Source of the DNA: JAGXLC01 sp041686375
GTDB lineage: Bacteria > Bacteroidota > Bacteroidia > Bacteroidales > UBA12077
Length of the DNA: 64,000 nt
Direction of reading: 5' to 3'
NCBI GenBank assembly: GCA_041686375.1
Contig: JAWLEB010000002.1
Location: 62,001 to 126,000 of the forward strand
The first letter of the stretch is position 1. Each line of letters starts with the position of its first letter. Below the pieces are notes generated by a model. It did no database searches, was not told where the DNA came from, and was given only the letters and a program-made list of their open reading frames with translations. Shown here in pieces: positions 34,733 to 43,230 of the stretch. Position numbers and translations under genes: made by a program.

Positions 34733-36508
34733 ATGAAACAAAACAAAACGCTTGGAAAAATACTGCTTTGGAGAAAAAAGCACATTACTGACCAAAAGTT
34801 TATATTAATCCTTGCTGTTCTGATTGGAGTTGTGGCAGGATTTGCTGCTATTCTCATAAAAAATGCGGTACAATTAATCGAATCTATCTTAACAAGCGGT
34901 TTTGGTACAGATTATCAAAACTATTTATATTTTATTCTTCCGGCAGTTGGTATTCTTGGCTCCCTGCTATTTATGGATAAAATTCTTAAAAAGCAAGTGG
35001 GACATGGTATCCCATTAACCTTAGAAGCTATATCTAAAAAGCGCGGTAAAATTAAAGCCCACAATATGTTTTCATCTATTGTGACCAGTGCTTTGACCGT
35101 TGGATTTGGAGGCTCTGTAGGATTAGAAGGCCCTACTGTAGCTACAGGAGCAGCATGGGGTTCAAATATTGGTACATTCTTTAAATTAAATTTCCGCCAA
35201 GTATTGCTTTTACTTGCATGTGCCAGCGCTGGAGCCATGTCAGCAATATTCAAGGCTCCTGTTGCAGGTATTGTTTTTGTTCTTGAGGTACTTATGCTCG
35301 ATCTTACTATGTCCTCACTAATTCCTCTCTTACTGTCTTCGTTGACGGCTGCACTCACATCCTTCCTTTTCCTGGGTATGGATGTTCTTTATCCTGCACA
35401 GATAGAACAGGAATTCATGATAAGCAAAGTGCCCTTTTATATCTTATTGGGTATTTTTACCGGGTTAGTTTCAGTATACTTCACAAGAATGTATAAAAAC
35501 GTGGAGCATTTTTTTGACCGTTTTCGTAATAAATATGCTAAATGGGCAATAGGCGGTGCGGCATTAGGTCTGATTGTATTCTTATTTCCATCCCTGTACG
35601 GGGAAGGCTACGAAGCTATCAATGCCAGCTTACATGGAAATATTGATTATTTATTTGAAAGAAGTATATTCTATGGATTAAAAGATAATGTAATTTTTGT
35701 TTTTCTATTCTTCGTTTTGATAATTCTTCTGAAAGTTATCGCTACCTCCATAACATTTGGAAGTGGCGGGGTTGGAGGCATTTTTGCACCAACGCTTTTT
35801 ATGGGAGTGAACAGTGGTTTATTTTTTGCTAAGGTTATTAACTATTTTAGTCTCCGTAACTTACCAGAGAATCATTTTGCTTTGGCAGGGATGGCAGGCC
35901 TTATAGCCGGAGTTCTTCATGCACCCCTTACCGGGATGTTTTTAATAGCCGAAATAACAGGAGGTTACGCGTTAATCTTTCCCTTAATGATAACGGCAAC
36001 AATATCATATGCCATTATCAAATTATTCGAGCGATATTCTGTGTATACCTATCAGCTTGGACGAAGAGGTGAACTTTTCACACATGATAAAGACAAAGTG
36101 GTGTTGTCCATGATGAAGGTAAGAAGCCTCATTGAAACAAATTTTAAAACCATCCATGATGACGCAACATTAGGCGAGCTTGTCTCGGTTATAGCTAAAT
36201 CGGAACGTAATATAGTCCCTGTAATTGATGAGGAAAACAACCTGAAAGGAATTGTTTTTATAAACGATATAAGACACATTATGTTTGACAGAGATAAATA
36301 TGATAAAGTGAAAGTTCCGGAACTAATGTATATGCCAAGTCCCGTTGTACATCCGGATGAATCTATGGAGGAAGTAGCCCACAAATTTCAAAATACAAAG
36401 CATTATAATCTGCCTGTTATCCAAGATGGAAAATATTTAGGTTTTGTCTCAAGGGCAAATGTCTTTTCAGCCTACAGAAAACTCCTAAAAGACTTTTCAG
36501 AAGACTAA
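34733..36508 (+). CDS. ClC family chloride channel/antiporter with CBS pair
   Basis: 591 residues. The ClC signature segments are present: GSVGLEGPTVATGAA, carrying the gating Glu; a second conserved region, GSGGVGGIFAPTLFMG; and an external-gate proton-pathway Glu candidate in IVFVLEVLML. About 10-12 membrane helices occupy residues 20-440. Residues ~455-585 are a tandem CBS pair, which commonly binds adenine nucleotides and gates transport. The Glu at the gate suggests an antiporter-type mechanism, but chloride, fluoride or nitrate selectivity cannot be fixed. Single-gene unit with its own promoter and terminator. Confidence 0.94.
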   Translation: MKQNKTLGKILLWRKKHITDQKFILILAVLIGVVAGFAAILIKNAVQLIESILTSGFGTDYQNYLYFILPAVGILGSLLFMDKILKKQVGHGIPLTLEAISKKRGKIKAHNMFSSIVTSALTVGFGGSVGLEGPTVATGAAWGSNIGTFFKLNFRQVLLLLACASAGAMSAIFKAPVAGIVFVLEVLMLDLTMSSLIPLLLSSLTAALTSFLFLGMDVLYPAQIEQEFMISKVPFYILLGIFTGLVSVYFTRMYKNVEHFFDRFRNKYAKWAIGGAALGLIVFLFPSLYGEGYEAINASLHGNIDYLFERSIFYGLKDNVIFVFLFFVLIILLKVIATSITFGSGGVGGIFAPTLFMGVNSGLFFAKVINYFSLRNLPENHFALAGMAGLIAGVLHAPLTGMFLIAEITGGYALIFPLMITATISYAIIKLFERYSVYTYQLGRRGELFTHDKDKVVLSMMKVRSLIETNFKTIHDDATLGELVSVIAKSERNIVPVIDEENNLKGIVFINDIRHIMFDRDKYDKVKVPELMYMPSPVVHPDESMEEVAHKFQNTKHYNLPVIQDGKYLGFVSRANVFSAYRKLLKDFSED

Positions 36509-36546
36509 TCTGTATTATTCATAAAATAAGCTAAGAAAAAAATGAT

Positions 36547-36585
36547 AAAAAAAATCCGGAGGCAAATCAAACCTTCGGATTTTTA
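36547..36585. terminator. bidirectional terminator between ClC gene and ilvE
   Basis: AAAAATCCGGAGG / CCTTCGGATTTTT stem-loop with A and T runs on the two sides, between convergent genes. Confidence 0.85.
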
Positions 36586-36608
36586 AGTTTTATTTCTAAC
36601 TATTTCCA

Positions 36609-37628
36609 CTATTTAATAATTTCAATCCAATTGTACAGATCAGGCTCACTACCAAATTGAATGCCTAACAATTTATTATAAATCTTAGTTGAAATTGGTC
36701 CGGGTTTTCCGTCTTTACTGTAAGTATAAATGGTTCCTTTCTCAAGATCTTTGATTTCTCCAATTGGGGCAATAATTGCTGCGGTACCGCATGCACCAAC
36801 TTCTTCAAATGAGTTCAGTTCTTCTACTGGAACAGGGCGTCTTTCAACTTTCAATCCCATATCCGGCGCCATTTCAATAATGCTTTTATTTGTGATGGAC
36901 GGCAAGATGGAATTTGATTTTGGCGTTATATATGTGTTATCCTTAATACCGAAAAAGTTGGCAGCACCTATTTCATCAATATATTTCTTTTCTTTGGCAT
37001 CAAGATATAAGGGTTGCGCATAACCCGCTTCTTTCGTTCTCTTAATTCCTAAAAGGCTGGCAGCATAATTCCCGCCAACTTTGTACATCCCTGTTCCTTT
37101 TGGTGCTGTTCTGTCAGTATCTCTGACAATAGCAATTTTGATTGGGTTAAAACCTTCTTTAAAATAGGGACCTACAGGAGTAACAAAGACAACGAAAGTA
37201 TACTCGGTGGCCGGTTTTACTCCAATTTCAGCACCTGATCCAAAGAGCAAAGGACGTATATACAAAGCAGCACCGGTTCCATAAGGTGGTAGGTACTTTT
37301 CATTCTTTTTAACAGCCGTGACAATTGCCTCTTGAAATACATTTTTGGAAACCGGTTCCATTAGAATACCATGAGCAGAGTCTTTCATGCGCTTAAAATT
37401 TTCCTCCCAACGAAAGATTCTGATATCTCCATCTTTTCCCCTGTAAGCTTTCATGCCTTCAAAGGCTTGTTGACCATAATGCAGACCAGTAGCTGCCATA
37501 TGAACATTAAGATATTCCGAGGAGGATACTTCAATATCTCCCCATTTTCCGTCTTTATAACTACATCGTATGTTATAATCAGTTTTATGAAAACCGAAAG
37601 GTAAATTACTCCAGTCCATATTATTCAT
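36609..37628 (-). CDS. ilvE: branched-chain amino acid aminotransferase
   Basis: 339 residues, fold-type IV PLP enzyme of the eukaryotic-like (group II) BCAT kind. It transaminates leucine, isoleucine and valine. Visible motifs are GLHYGQQAFEGMKAYRG, IRPLLFGSGAEIGVKPA, the PLP lysine in GTGMYKVGGNYA, EIGAANFFGI and the PLP-phosphate segment EVGACGTAAIIAPIGEI. The gene is alone, 116 bases upstream of the dnaX tail, with no leucine attenuator visible. Confidence 0.95.
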   Translation of the reverse strand: MNNMDWSNLPFGFHKTDYNIRCSYKDGKWGDIEVSSSEYLNVHMAATGLHYGQQAFEGMKAYRGKDGDIRIFRWEENFKRMKDSAHGILMEPVSKNVFQEAIVTAVKKNEKYLPPYGTGAALYIRPLLFGSGAEIGVKPATEYTFVVFVTPVGPYFKEGFNPIKIAIVRDTDRTAPKGTGMYKVGGNYAASLLGIKRTKEAGYAQPLYLDAKEKKYIDEIGAANFFGIKDNTYITPKSNSILPSITNKSIIEMAPDMGLKVERRPVPVEELNSFEEVGACGTAAIIAPIGEIKDLEKGTIYTYSKDGKPGPISTKIYNKLLGIQFGSEPDLYNWIEIIK

Positions 37629-37744
37629 AATTTTTGTTTTTTTATTTATCGTGTAAACTTATCAATTAATATTTAATTTTTATATATTCTATATCATAAA
37701 TCCTATATTTGCCTGACATACAACCTACCACATAGCTGATATGT

Positions 37745-39471
37745 CTAATTAAAATCAAAATCCAAATCCAAATCTCTTTTTAATTTTTTAAGGGAGGGAT
37801 TTTTATCAGCCAAATAATTAAACTTATCATCCAGGGTATATAATTTCCCATTCTTATCACCGCTATCCTCTTCTTTAGCACTTTTAGCTTCGAGTCTTAT
37901 ATTACTATTTTTCAACTGTTTGCGAATACTATTGAGAAGTTGATTAAAAACTTTACTAAAAATCTCTTCCTGAAGAGGGTTATCGAGGTGTATGATTATT
38001 TTATCATTCTCACTAACCTTCGGTGTTCGGGTTTGGAACAAGTTGTATAATCGCGGCTTGTCTTTGATTGTTTCGGCAAATTCTTTCCATGCAGACTCCA
38101 GATCATCTTGGGAAAATTCATTATTTCCATAATTTTGAACCGAATTATTCTCTTGTTGTTTGTCTTCTTTTTTTTGTGTTGTTTCCCTATCTTGATACTT
38201 TTTACCATTTAAAGCATTATTGATAGAGAAAGTTCCGGTATTGGGAGTTTCTTGTTCGATCTCATCGGAAGATTTTTCTTCCTCAGTGCTAGTCCCCTGC
38301 TTCTTAGTTTTACTGCCTGGCCTCTTTTGATTAACATTATTAGCTACTGCTTCACGTTCTGTTTCAGTTTTTTTTTTACAGTATCAAAATTACATAAGTC
38401 AATCAGAGCGAGCTCAATGTGCAGCCTTTGGTTCATGCTTGACTTATAAGTTACATCATACTTATTGGTTGTGTTTAATGCTTGTATTAAAAAGTTCAAG
38501 TCTGTTTTTTCAGTTTGAGTTCTATATTTTTCCCTTATTCCAGCACCTATTTCAAGTAAATCAATAGTCTTCTCATCTTTGCAAACAAGTAAGTTACGAA
38601 AATGCTTACTTAAAGCATTAATAAACTGATGAGCATCAAATCCTTTATCCAGAATTTCATTAAAAATCATCAGGGCTTCTTTATGATCACCGTTAAGAAA
38701 GGCATCAGTTAATCGGAAATAATAATCATAGTCAAGAACATTGAGATTTTCCAAAACTTTTTGATAGGTAATATGATTATCACTAAAGCTCACAACCTGG
38801 TCATATATTGATAATGCATCGCGCATAGCTCCATCAGCTTTTTGGGCTATAATAGTAAAAGCATCATTTTCGTATTGTACTCCCTCTTCCTCGGAAATTT
38901 TTTGCAGATACTCCACTATATCGTCAACCTTGATTCTGTTAAAATCAAATATCTGGCATCGGGATAAAATCGTTGGAATAATTTTATGTTTTTCCGTTGT
39001 TGCCAAAATGAATATTGCATGAGGAGGAGGTTCTTCGAGGGTTTTTAAAAAAGCATTGAAAGCTGAAGCAGATAACATATGTACCTCGTCAATAATGTAG
39101 ATACTATATTTTCCGACTTGTGGCGGTATCCGAACTTGTTCAATCAGGCTTCTAATGTTGTCAACCGTATTATTTGAAGCGGCATCCAGTTCGTGAATAT
39201 TTGTAGAACGATTATTATTGAAAGCCTTACATGATTCACATTCATTACACGGTTCCAGATTCTCATTTAAATTCTGACAATTGATGGTTTTTGCAAAAAT
39301 ACGTGCAATGGTGGTTTTTCCTACACCACGCGGTCCACAAAACAAATAAGCCTGGGCAAGATGATTGTTTGTTATTGCATTTTTTAATGTTTTAGTAATA
39401 GATGCCTGACCAATGACAGTGTCAAATGTTGATGGTCTGTATTTTCTGGCTGAAACAATAAAATTTCCCAT
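37745..39471 (-). CDS. dnaX: DNA polymerase III gamma/tau subunit, tau frame reached by -1 shift
   Basis: The clamp-loader ATPase. The zero frame from 39471 encodes 375 residues: Walker A GPRGVGKT, a zinc finger with four Cys between ~62 and 77, DEVHMLS and the lid domains. It ends shortly after a run of ten A at 38377-38368. A -1 step there (..AAA then ACT) enters a frame that is open without a stop for 207 more codons, to 37745. That frame encodes a linker and the conserved C-terminal domain of Bacteroidota DnaX (ESAWKEFAETIKD, LYTLDDKFNYLADKNPSLKK, LDLDFDFN). This gives a 375-residue gamma-like and a ~575-residue tau-like product. The C-terminal sequence is clearly part of the same gene. 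A homopolymer sequencing error is the alternative explanation. Confidence 0.88.
38368..38377 (-). other. dnaX: A10 slippery run inside dnaX (probable slippage site)
   Basis: Ten consecutive A on the coding strand, read GTA AAA AAA AAA CTG in the zero frame. Six more sense codons follow CTG before TAG at about 38346-38344. One extra A in the transcript, or a -1 ribosomal slip, joins the gamma frame to the downstream tau frame. No strong stimulatory stem-loop is visible just after the run, which favours transcript slippage over a structured ribosomal frameshift. Confidence 0.6.
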
Positions 39472-39525
39472 ATCTTTTCAGGGTATATATAAATTTTGTT
39501 ATATGTATTATTTGTCAAATGTTTG

Positions 39526-39558
39526 TCCGCCGAAGGCAATATTTCTCCCAAAGGCGGA
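39526..39558. repeat. REP-like palindrome in the dnaX leader
   Basis: TCCGCC...GGCGGA inverted repeat with a nested GCCGAAGGC. It lies about 55-87 bases before the dnaX ATG. It resembles the short GC-rich palindromes scattered in AT-rich Bacteroidota genomes. No T-run follows it toward dnaX, so it is probably not a terminator. Confidence 0.4.
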
Positions 39559-39712
39559 AAACTTACCATGATAAAATAATTATTTATTTTCGTGATATTA
39601 ATAATTACTTTTCATAAACATTTCCTTTTACAAAATTAAAATTTACCAGAGATTTACCAATTGAAATATTAAAGATAAACCGCATTAAGTTGATAATCAA
39701 TCATAAATTTAT

Positions 39713-40153
39713 TTATTCAAATTTTTCTATTTTCCTTGCTACCTTACCAAGTGTGTATAGGCAAGTTTCCAATTCTTCATGCTTTATATCTTTATAAACT
39801 TCTTCGAGCGTGCTGGCTGCAAAAGAGCTCAATTTAACATATAAATTTTTGCCACTAACCGTGAGTTCCACAATATTATAACGCCGATCATCATCATCAG
39901 GGATTCGTCTAACATAACCCTTCGACTGCAATTTATCAACAATTCTTTTAATCATCACTTTGTTATATTTCATAAAGTTTCCAATTTCTTTTTGCGTTGA
40001 TGGGCCTCTAGCTTTCAAATAAGAAATAACAGTCCATTGAGCCGCACCAATATCATAACCAGCCCTGGAAAATTTTTCTTCCAATAAATGGCCAAGGCCT
40101 TTGGAAACTTGCTGCGTTAAACGCCCTAAAGATGATTCAAAGGAATATTGCAT
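39713..40153 (-). CDS. MarR family regulator, divergent from the dehalogenase operon
   Basis: 146 residues. A winged helix-turn-helix dimer of the MarR type: N-terminal dimerisation helices, recognition region AQWTVISYLKARGPSTQKEIGNFMKYNKVMIKRIVDKL and a wing with the characteristic DDDDRRYN (D-x-R-x4 pattern). MarR proteins usually repress neighbouring divergent genes and are released by small aromatic or phenolic ligands. Its start is 130 bases from rdhA, and a near-perfect palindrome lies between them. MarR-type regulators are one of the established classes beside rdhAB genes in Dehalococcoides. The inferred role is control of the dehalogenase operon by a halogenated compound. The ligand is unknown. 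Confidence 0.9.
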   Translation of the reverse strand: MQYSFESSLGRLTQQVSKGLGHLLEEKFSRAGYDIGAAQWTVISYLKARGPSTQKEIGNFMKYNKVMIKRIVDKLQSKGYVRRIPDDDDRRYNIVELTVSGKNLYVKLSSFAASTLEEVYKDIKHEELETCLYTLGKVARKIEKFE

Positions 40154-40173
40154 AGCATATTGTGTTTGCTTAA

Positions 40174-40181
40174 CAAAAATA
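40174..40181 (-). promoter_or_regulatory. -7 box of the marR promoter
   Basis: On the reverse strand TATTTTTG matches TAnnTTTG, 20 bases before the marR ATG. The palindrome at 40201-40217 covers what would be its -33 region. Confidence 0.45.
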
Positions 40182-40200
40182 GAAAATCCAATGAGATATT

Positions 40201-40217
40201 GGTTAAAAATTTAAACC
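40201..40217. promoter_or_regulatory. candidate MarR operator palindrome
   Basis: GGTTAAAAATTTAAACC, a 17-base inverted repeat with one mismatched pair and a central base. Its size suits a MarR dimer. It sits between the divergent marR and rdhA promoters, over the probable -33 region of marR and about 36 bases upstream of the rdhA -7 box. Binding is inferred, not shown. Confidence 0.5.
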
Positions 40218-40252
40218 TGTTTTAATAGTTTCATTTGTAACTAAAAAATTAT

Positions 40253-40260
40253 TAAGTTTG
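40253..40260 (+). promoter_or_regulatory. -7 box of the rdhA operon
   Basis: TAAGTTTG matches TAnnTTTG, 23 bases before the rdhA ATG. A TTTG at 40234-40237 is 15 bases upstream, slightly closer than usual for a -33 box, which could indicate a weak, activatable promoter. Confidence 0.45.
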
Positions 40261-40283
40261 TCAACGTCAAAAACTGCATAATT

Positions 40284-41765
40284 ATGAGTAAAAAGAAAAA
40301 AAGCAAAATTACACGCAGGAATTTTGTCAAATACAGTGGACTAGCGGGAGCTTTCCTGAGCATTGGAGGCATTGCAGGAGCAGGTTACTATTCCGGGAAA
40401 AGCAAAGAAAGTTATATAGGCTGGGGAAAAAATGCCTATGGCAAAAATCAGTTCTTTAACAGAAAAAGTTTTCTCGTTGACAAACCTACCTACGAGAAGG
40501 TGGCATCTACCAGGAGAATACAATATCTGGAAAACATTTTTAAACGTAACAATGAATTATACCGATTAATGCAGTCGTCTGATAATTCCAAACCTGCGTG
40601 GGATCCGAGTCAGGGCGCAGAATCATTGCCTAAACCATTAAAAAGGTATTACAAAGAGCATCCAGGAAGTCTGGAAGAATTTAAAAAGGCAAGGAAGCGG
40701 GCAAAACAACAAAGAAAAAACTGGGAAAAATATAAAGACAAATACTTCTTAGCTGACGCATGGTCTGCTGCGCATGCGAGTCCACTATACGGACGTGATG
40801 CATTCCCGCCAGAGCCAGAAGGTCCCCCTGAAGAATCAGATTTCAAGGGCGTAAAAGAACGTCAATACAAATTGAAGTCGCCTGAACACGGAGCGAAATT
40901 GACGAAAAAAATCACCCATACATTTGGAGCAACATTGACTGGCATAGCAGAAGTCAAGGAAGACTGGATATATCAGGGCTATCTCAGAGGTGTGGGAAAA
41001 ACTAACTTCGAGAAGCCAAAACACTGGAAATATGCAATAGTTATGGCAATTCCCCATGAATGGGATAGCATGTATGCAAATCCAACATATGGAACTTCTT
41101 ATGACGCTTACTCAATGTTAAATTTTATAGCAGGAAAACTGGAAGCATTTCTTAAACACCTTGGATACTCAGCACGCTCGCATGTTCCACCAACAAGTTA
41201 CGACATAGCCATGCCACCGCTTGCTATTGATGCAGGGCTAGGAGAACAAGGAAGACATGGAATACTCATTACACCAGAATTAGGGGCTAATACAAGGTTG
41301 GCTGCGGTTACCACTGATATGCCTTTAAAACCTGATAAACCTATTGACATTGGAATAAAGAAATTTTGCAAAAAATGTAAAATTTGTGCTGAAGAATGTC
41401 CCAGTGGAGCAATAAGCTTTGAGGAATATCCACCAAAACCGGTTCGGGGATATTTAAGATGGGAAATCGATCAGGATAAGTGTTTCACAATATGGAACTC
41501 AGTAGCCACAAGCCATCCAAGAGGATGCCGTATCTGCCTTTCAGTTTGTCCCTATTCAAGAAAAGACAACTGGACACATAAACTTTCAAAACAACTGGAT
41601 GCAACAGATCCAACGGGTGCAGTTTCCTCTGCTATGCTTGCTATGCAAAAAGGTTTCTTTGAATATCCGGGAGGAGAAAAGTATCTACCTCCACCAAACG
41701 GAGAAAACGAAACATATGGAGATCCTCCGGACTGGCTAAATACAAATGAATGGTTCGAACTTTAA
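40284..41765 (+). CDS. rdhA: reductive dehalogenase catalytic subunit (RdhA)
   Basis: 493 residues. A corrinoid and iron-sulfur enzyme that removes halogen from organic compounds as terminal step of organohalide respiration. The Tat signal is clear: RRNFVK at residues 11-16, then a hydrophobic stretch (18-36), so the folded enzyme is exported to the outer face of the membrane. The region ~205-350 is the cobalamin-binding nitroreductase-like core, with the family signature AGLGEQGRHGILITPELGAN (318-336). Two [4Fe-4S] clusters follow: C362-x2-C365-x2-C368-x3-C372-P and C400-x14-C415-x2-C418-x3-C422-P. The length matches respiratory RdhA. It is first in an operon with the membrane anchor (11-base gap) and a NosR/RdhC-like protein. 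The substrate cannot be predicted. Confidence 0.93.
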   Translation: MSKKKKSKITRRNFVKYSGLAGAFLSIGGIAGAGYYSGKSKESYIGWGKNAYGKNQFFNRKSFLVDKPTYEKVASTRRIQYLENIFKRNNELYRLMQSSDNSKPAWDPSQGAESLPKPLKRYYKEHPGSLEEFKKARKRAKQQRKNWEKYKDKYFLADAWSAAHASPLYGRDAFPPEPEGPPEESDFKGVKERQYKLKSPEHGAKLTKKITHTFGATLTGIAEVKEDWIYQGYLRGVGKTNFEKPKHWKYAIVMAIPHEWDSMYANPTYGTSYDAYSMLNFIAGKLEAFLKHLGYSARSHVPPTSYDIAMPPLAIDAGLGEQGRHGILITPELGANTRLAAVTTDMPLKPDKPIDIGIKKFCKKCKICAEECPSGAISFEEYPPKPVRGYLRWEIDQDKCFTIWNSVATSHPRGCRICLSVCPYSRKDNWTHKLSKQLDATDPTGAVSSAMLAMQKGFFEYPGGEKYLPPPNGENETYGDPPDWLNTNEWFEL

Positions 41766-41776
41766 AAGTATAAGAT

Positions 41777-42082
41777 ATGGAAATTATTGAAATATTTTTA
41801 GAACCACTTTTTTGGGTCATAATGGGTGGGCTGTATGTTTTTACATTCTATAGTGCAACATTATGGGCACAAGACCTGGGAATAAAAATGAACTGGTGGA
41901 AATGGACATTAACCGCCTTATGGTTTCTCTTTTTGACTCTTAGTATTGCTGGAGGTTTCACCCTCATAGGAGAAAATGAAGCTCGCCCTGGATTATATTT
42001 TCTTGGTTTTTCCCTGATTATCACTTTTATTTTAGGAGTAATTCTATGGAGAATCCTAACCTTCAACAAAGAAAAAGAATAA
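41777..42082 (+). CDS. rdhB: reductive dehalogenase membrane anchor (RdhB)
   Basis: 101 residues, almost entirely three membrane helices (about 10-30, 42-62, 73-95). Size, helix number and position right after rdhA are those of RdhB, which docks RdhA to the outer face of the cytoplasmic membrane. The loop between helices 2 and 3 is GENEARPG (residues 65-72). Its E-x-E (E66, E68) and Arg match the conserved loop known from PceB-type anchors. The next gene's ATG lies inside this one (37-base overlap), indicating translational coupling. Confidence 0.88.
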   Translation: MEIIEIFLEPLFWVIMGGLYVFTFYSATLWAQDLGIKMNWWKWTLTALWFLFLTLSIAGGFTLIGENEARPGLYFLGFSLIITFILGVILWRILTFNKEKE

Positions 42083-43230
42083 AAAAAAATATCGAATGGT
42101 ATTTGGCTCTTTTAGCTATATTCATACTAATAATAGTCTACTACAGCGGGAAGAGCCGTAAACAAATATTTTATGCCCATTATATTCAATCATTCTATGA
42201 CACAACAGATTTCAATATACAACCTATAAAAACAGGGGTTTACAAATTAACTCCGGAAACTAATGGTGATACTTCTTTCATTTCCGGAGGAGCTGGCAAT
42301 GGATATGCCGGAAAAGTCAAAATACTGGTTCATTATAAAAATAACAACGCAATTAAAAAAATACATATTATTGAATCATCCGAGACACATTCATATTTTC
42401 AGAAAGTACTGAGGAACGATTTTATTCAAAAATTTAATAACAAAAAAATTTCGGAGCTTCTAACAGGAAACAATACTATTGACGCTGTTACAGGAGCTAC
42501 TGAAACTTCTTCAGCAATTACTCAAGCAATCAAACAGTCGGCCCTTAAACTAGGCGAAGCGAGAGACATAAAAATCCAGACCAAAACAAGCGCAAAAAAA
42601 GCATTAGTAGGATTGAAAGAAGTTCTAATTCTTGTTATGTTTACACTTGGTATATTGGCACGGTTACCGCACTTTAAATACAAGAACCAATTAAACTGGT
42701 TAACCCTGATTGTTGGAATGGTATTTTTAGGCTTTGTTCTTAACCAACCCATTACACTAACAAGAATAAACAGTTTTCTGCTGGGTTATTGGCCTGACTG
42801 GCAAAATGAATTATACATTTATTTGCTGGTAGTTGGAACATTCATAATATTGCTAACTTCAGGTAAAAACATCTATTGCAGTTCTATATGCCCGTTTGGG
42901 GCAACTCAGAAAATATTAGGTAAACTGGGAAATGCCAAATCCATAAATCCTGCAAACAAATATTTCTGGGTTTGGGCACAACGTTCATTAGCTTGGATCG
43001 CTATATTTTTAGCCTTAATGTATAGAAATCCAACAATTTCAAACTATGAGGTATATAGCGGGTTATTTCAATTTACCGCTACAACATACCTGTTTGCCCT
43101 TTTGGCATTAACAATTGTTCTATCAGTTTTTATAAGAAGACCATGGTGCAATTATCTTTGCCCTCTTAAACCTATCTTTGAATTGATGCAATTATTTAAA
43201 CAAAAAATACACACCTTATGGACAAAATAA
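42046..43230 (+). CDS. NosR/PceC-like membrane flavoprotein of the dehalogenase operon (RdhC-like)
   Basis: 394 residues. An N-terminal membrane helix (18-34) leads to a periplasmic FMN-binding domain ending in DAVTGATETSSAI. TGAT (149-152) fits the motif in which the last Thr receives FMN covalently from ApbE. Five further helices (about 188-205, 217-233, 255-271, 308-326, 343-363) follow, with two cytoplasmic ferredoxin-like motifs, C278-x3-C282-P and C368-x3-C372-P. This is the architecture of NosR/NirI and of PceC/RdhC. The protein probably carries electrons across the membrane to RdhA. Each Cys motif is a short CxxxCP form, so a full [4Fe-4S] cluster would need extra ligands. It overlaps rdhB by 37 bases and the next small gene by 13. 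Confidence 0.85.
   Translation: MENPNLQQRKRIKKNIEWYLALLAIFILIIVYYSGKSRKQIFYAHYIQSFYDTTDFNIQPIKTGVYKLTPETNGDTSFISGGAGNGYAGKVKILVHYKNNNAIKKIHIIESSETHSYFQKVLRNDFIQKFNNKKISELLTGNNTIDAVTGATETSSAITQAIKQSALKLGEARDIKIQTKTSAKKALVGLKEVLILVMFTLGILARLPHFKYKNQLNWLTLIVGMVFLGFVLNQPITLTRINSFLLGYWPDWQNELYIYLLVVGTFIILLTSGKNIYCSSICPFGATQKILGKLGNAKSINPANKYFWVWAQRSLAWIAIFLALMYRNPTISNYEVYSGLFQFTATTYLFALLALTIVLSVFIRRPWCNYLCPLKPIFELMQLFKQKIHTLWTK

Noticed and set aside
37704..37711. forward-strand TATATTTG between ilvE and dnaX
   Set aside because: Both flanking genes are on the reverse strand and no forward gene follows. In AT-rich spacer an 8-base match is expected by chance.
37996..38208. 70-codon reverse frame in the dnaX tail region
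   Set aside because: It is in a different frame from the conserved DnaX C-terminus and is Lys/Asn-rich low-complexity sequence. The adjacent frame explains the region.
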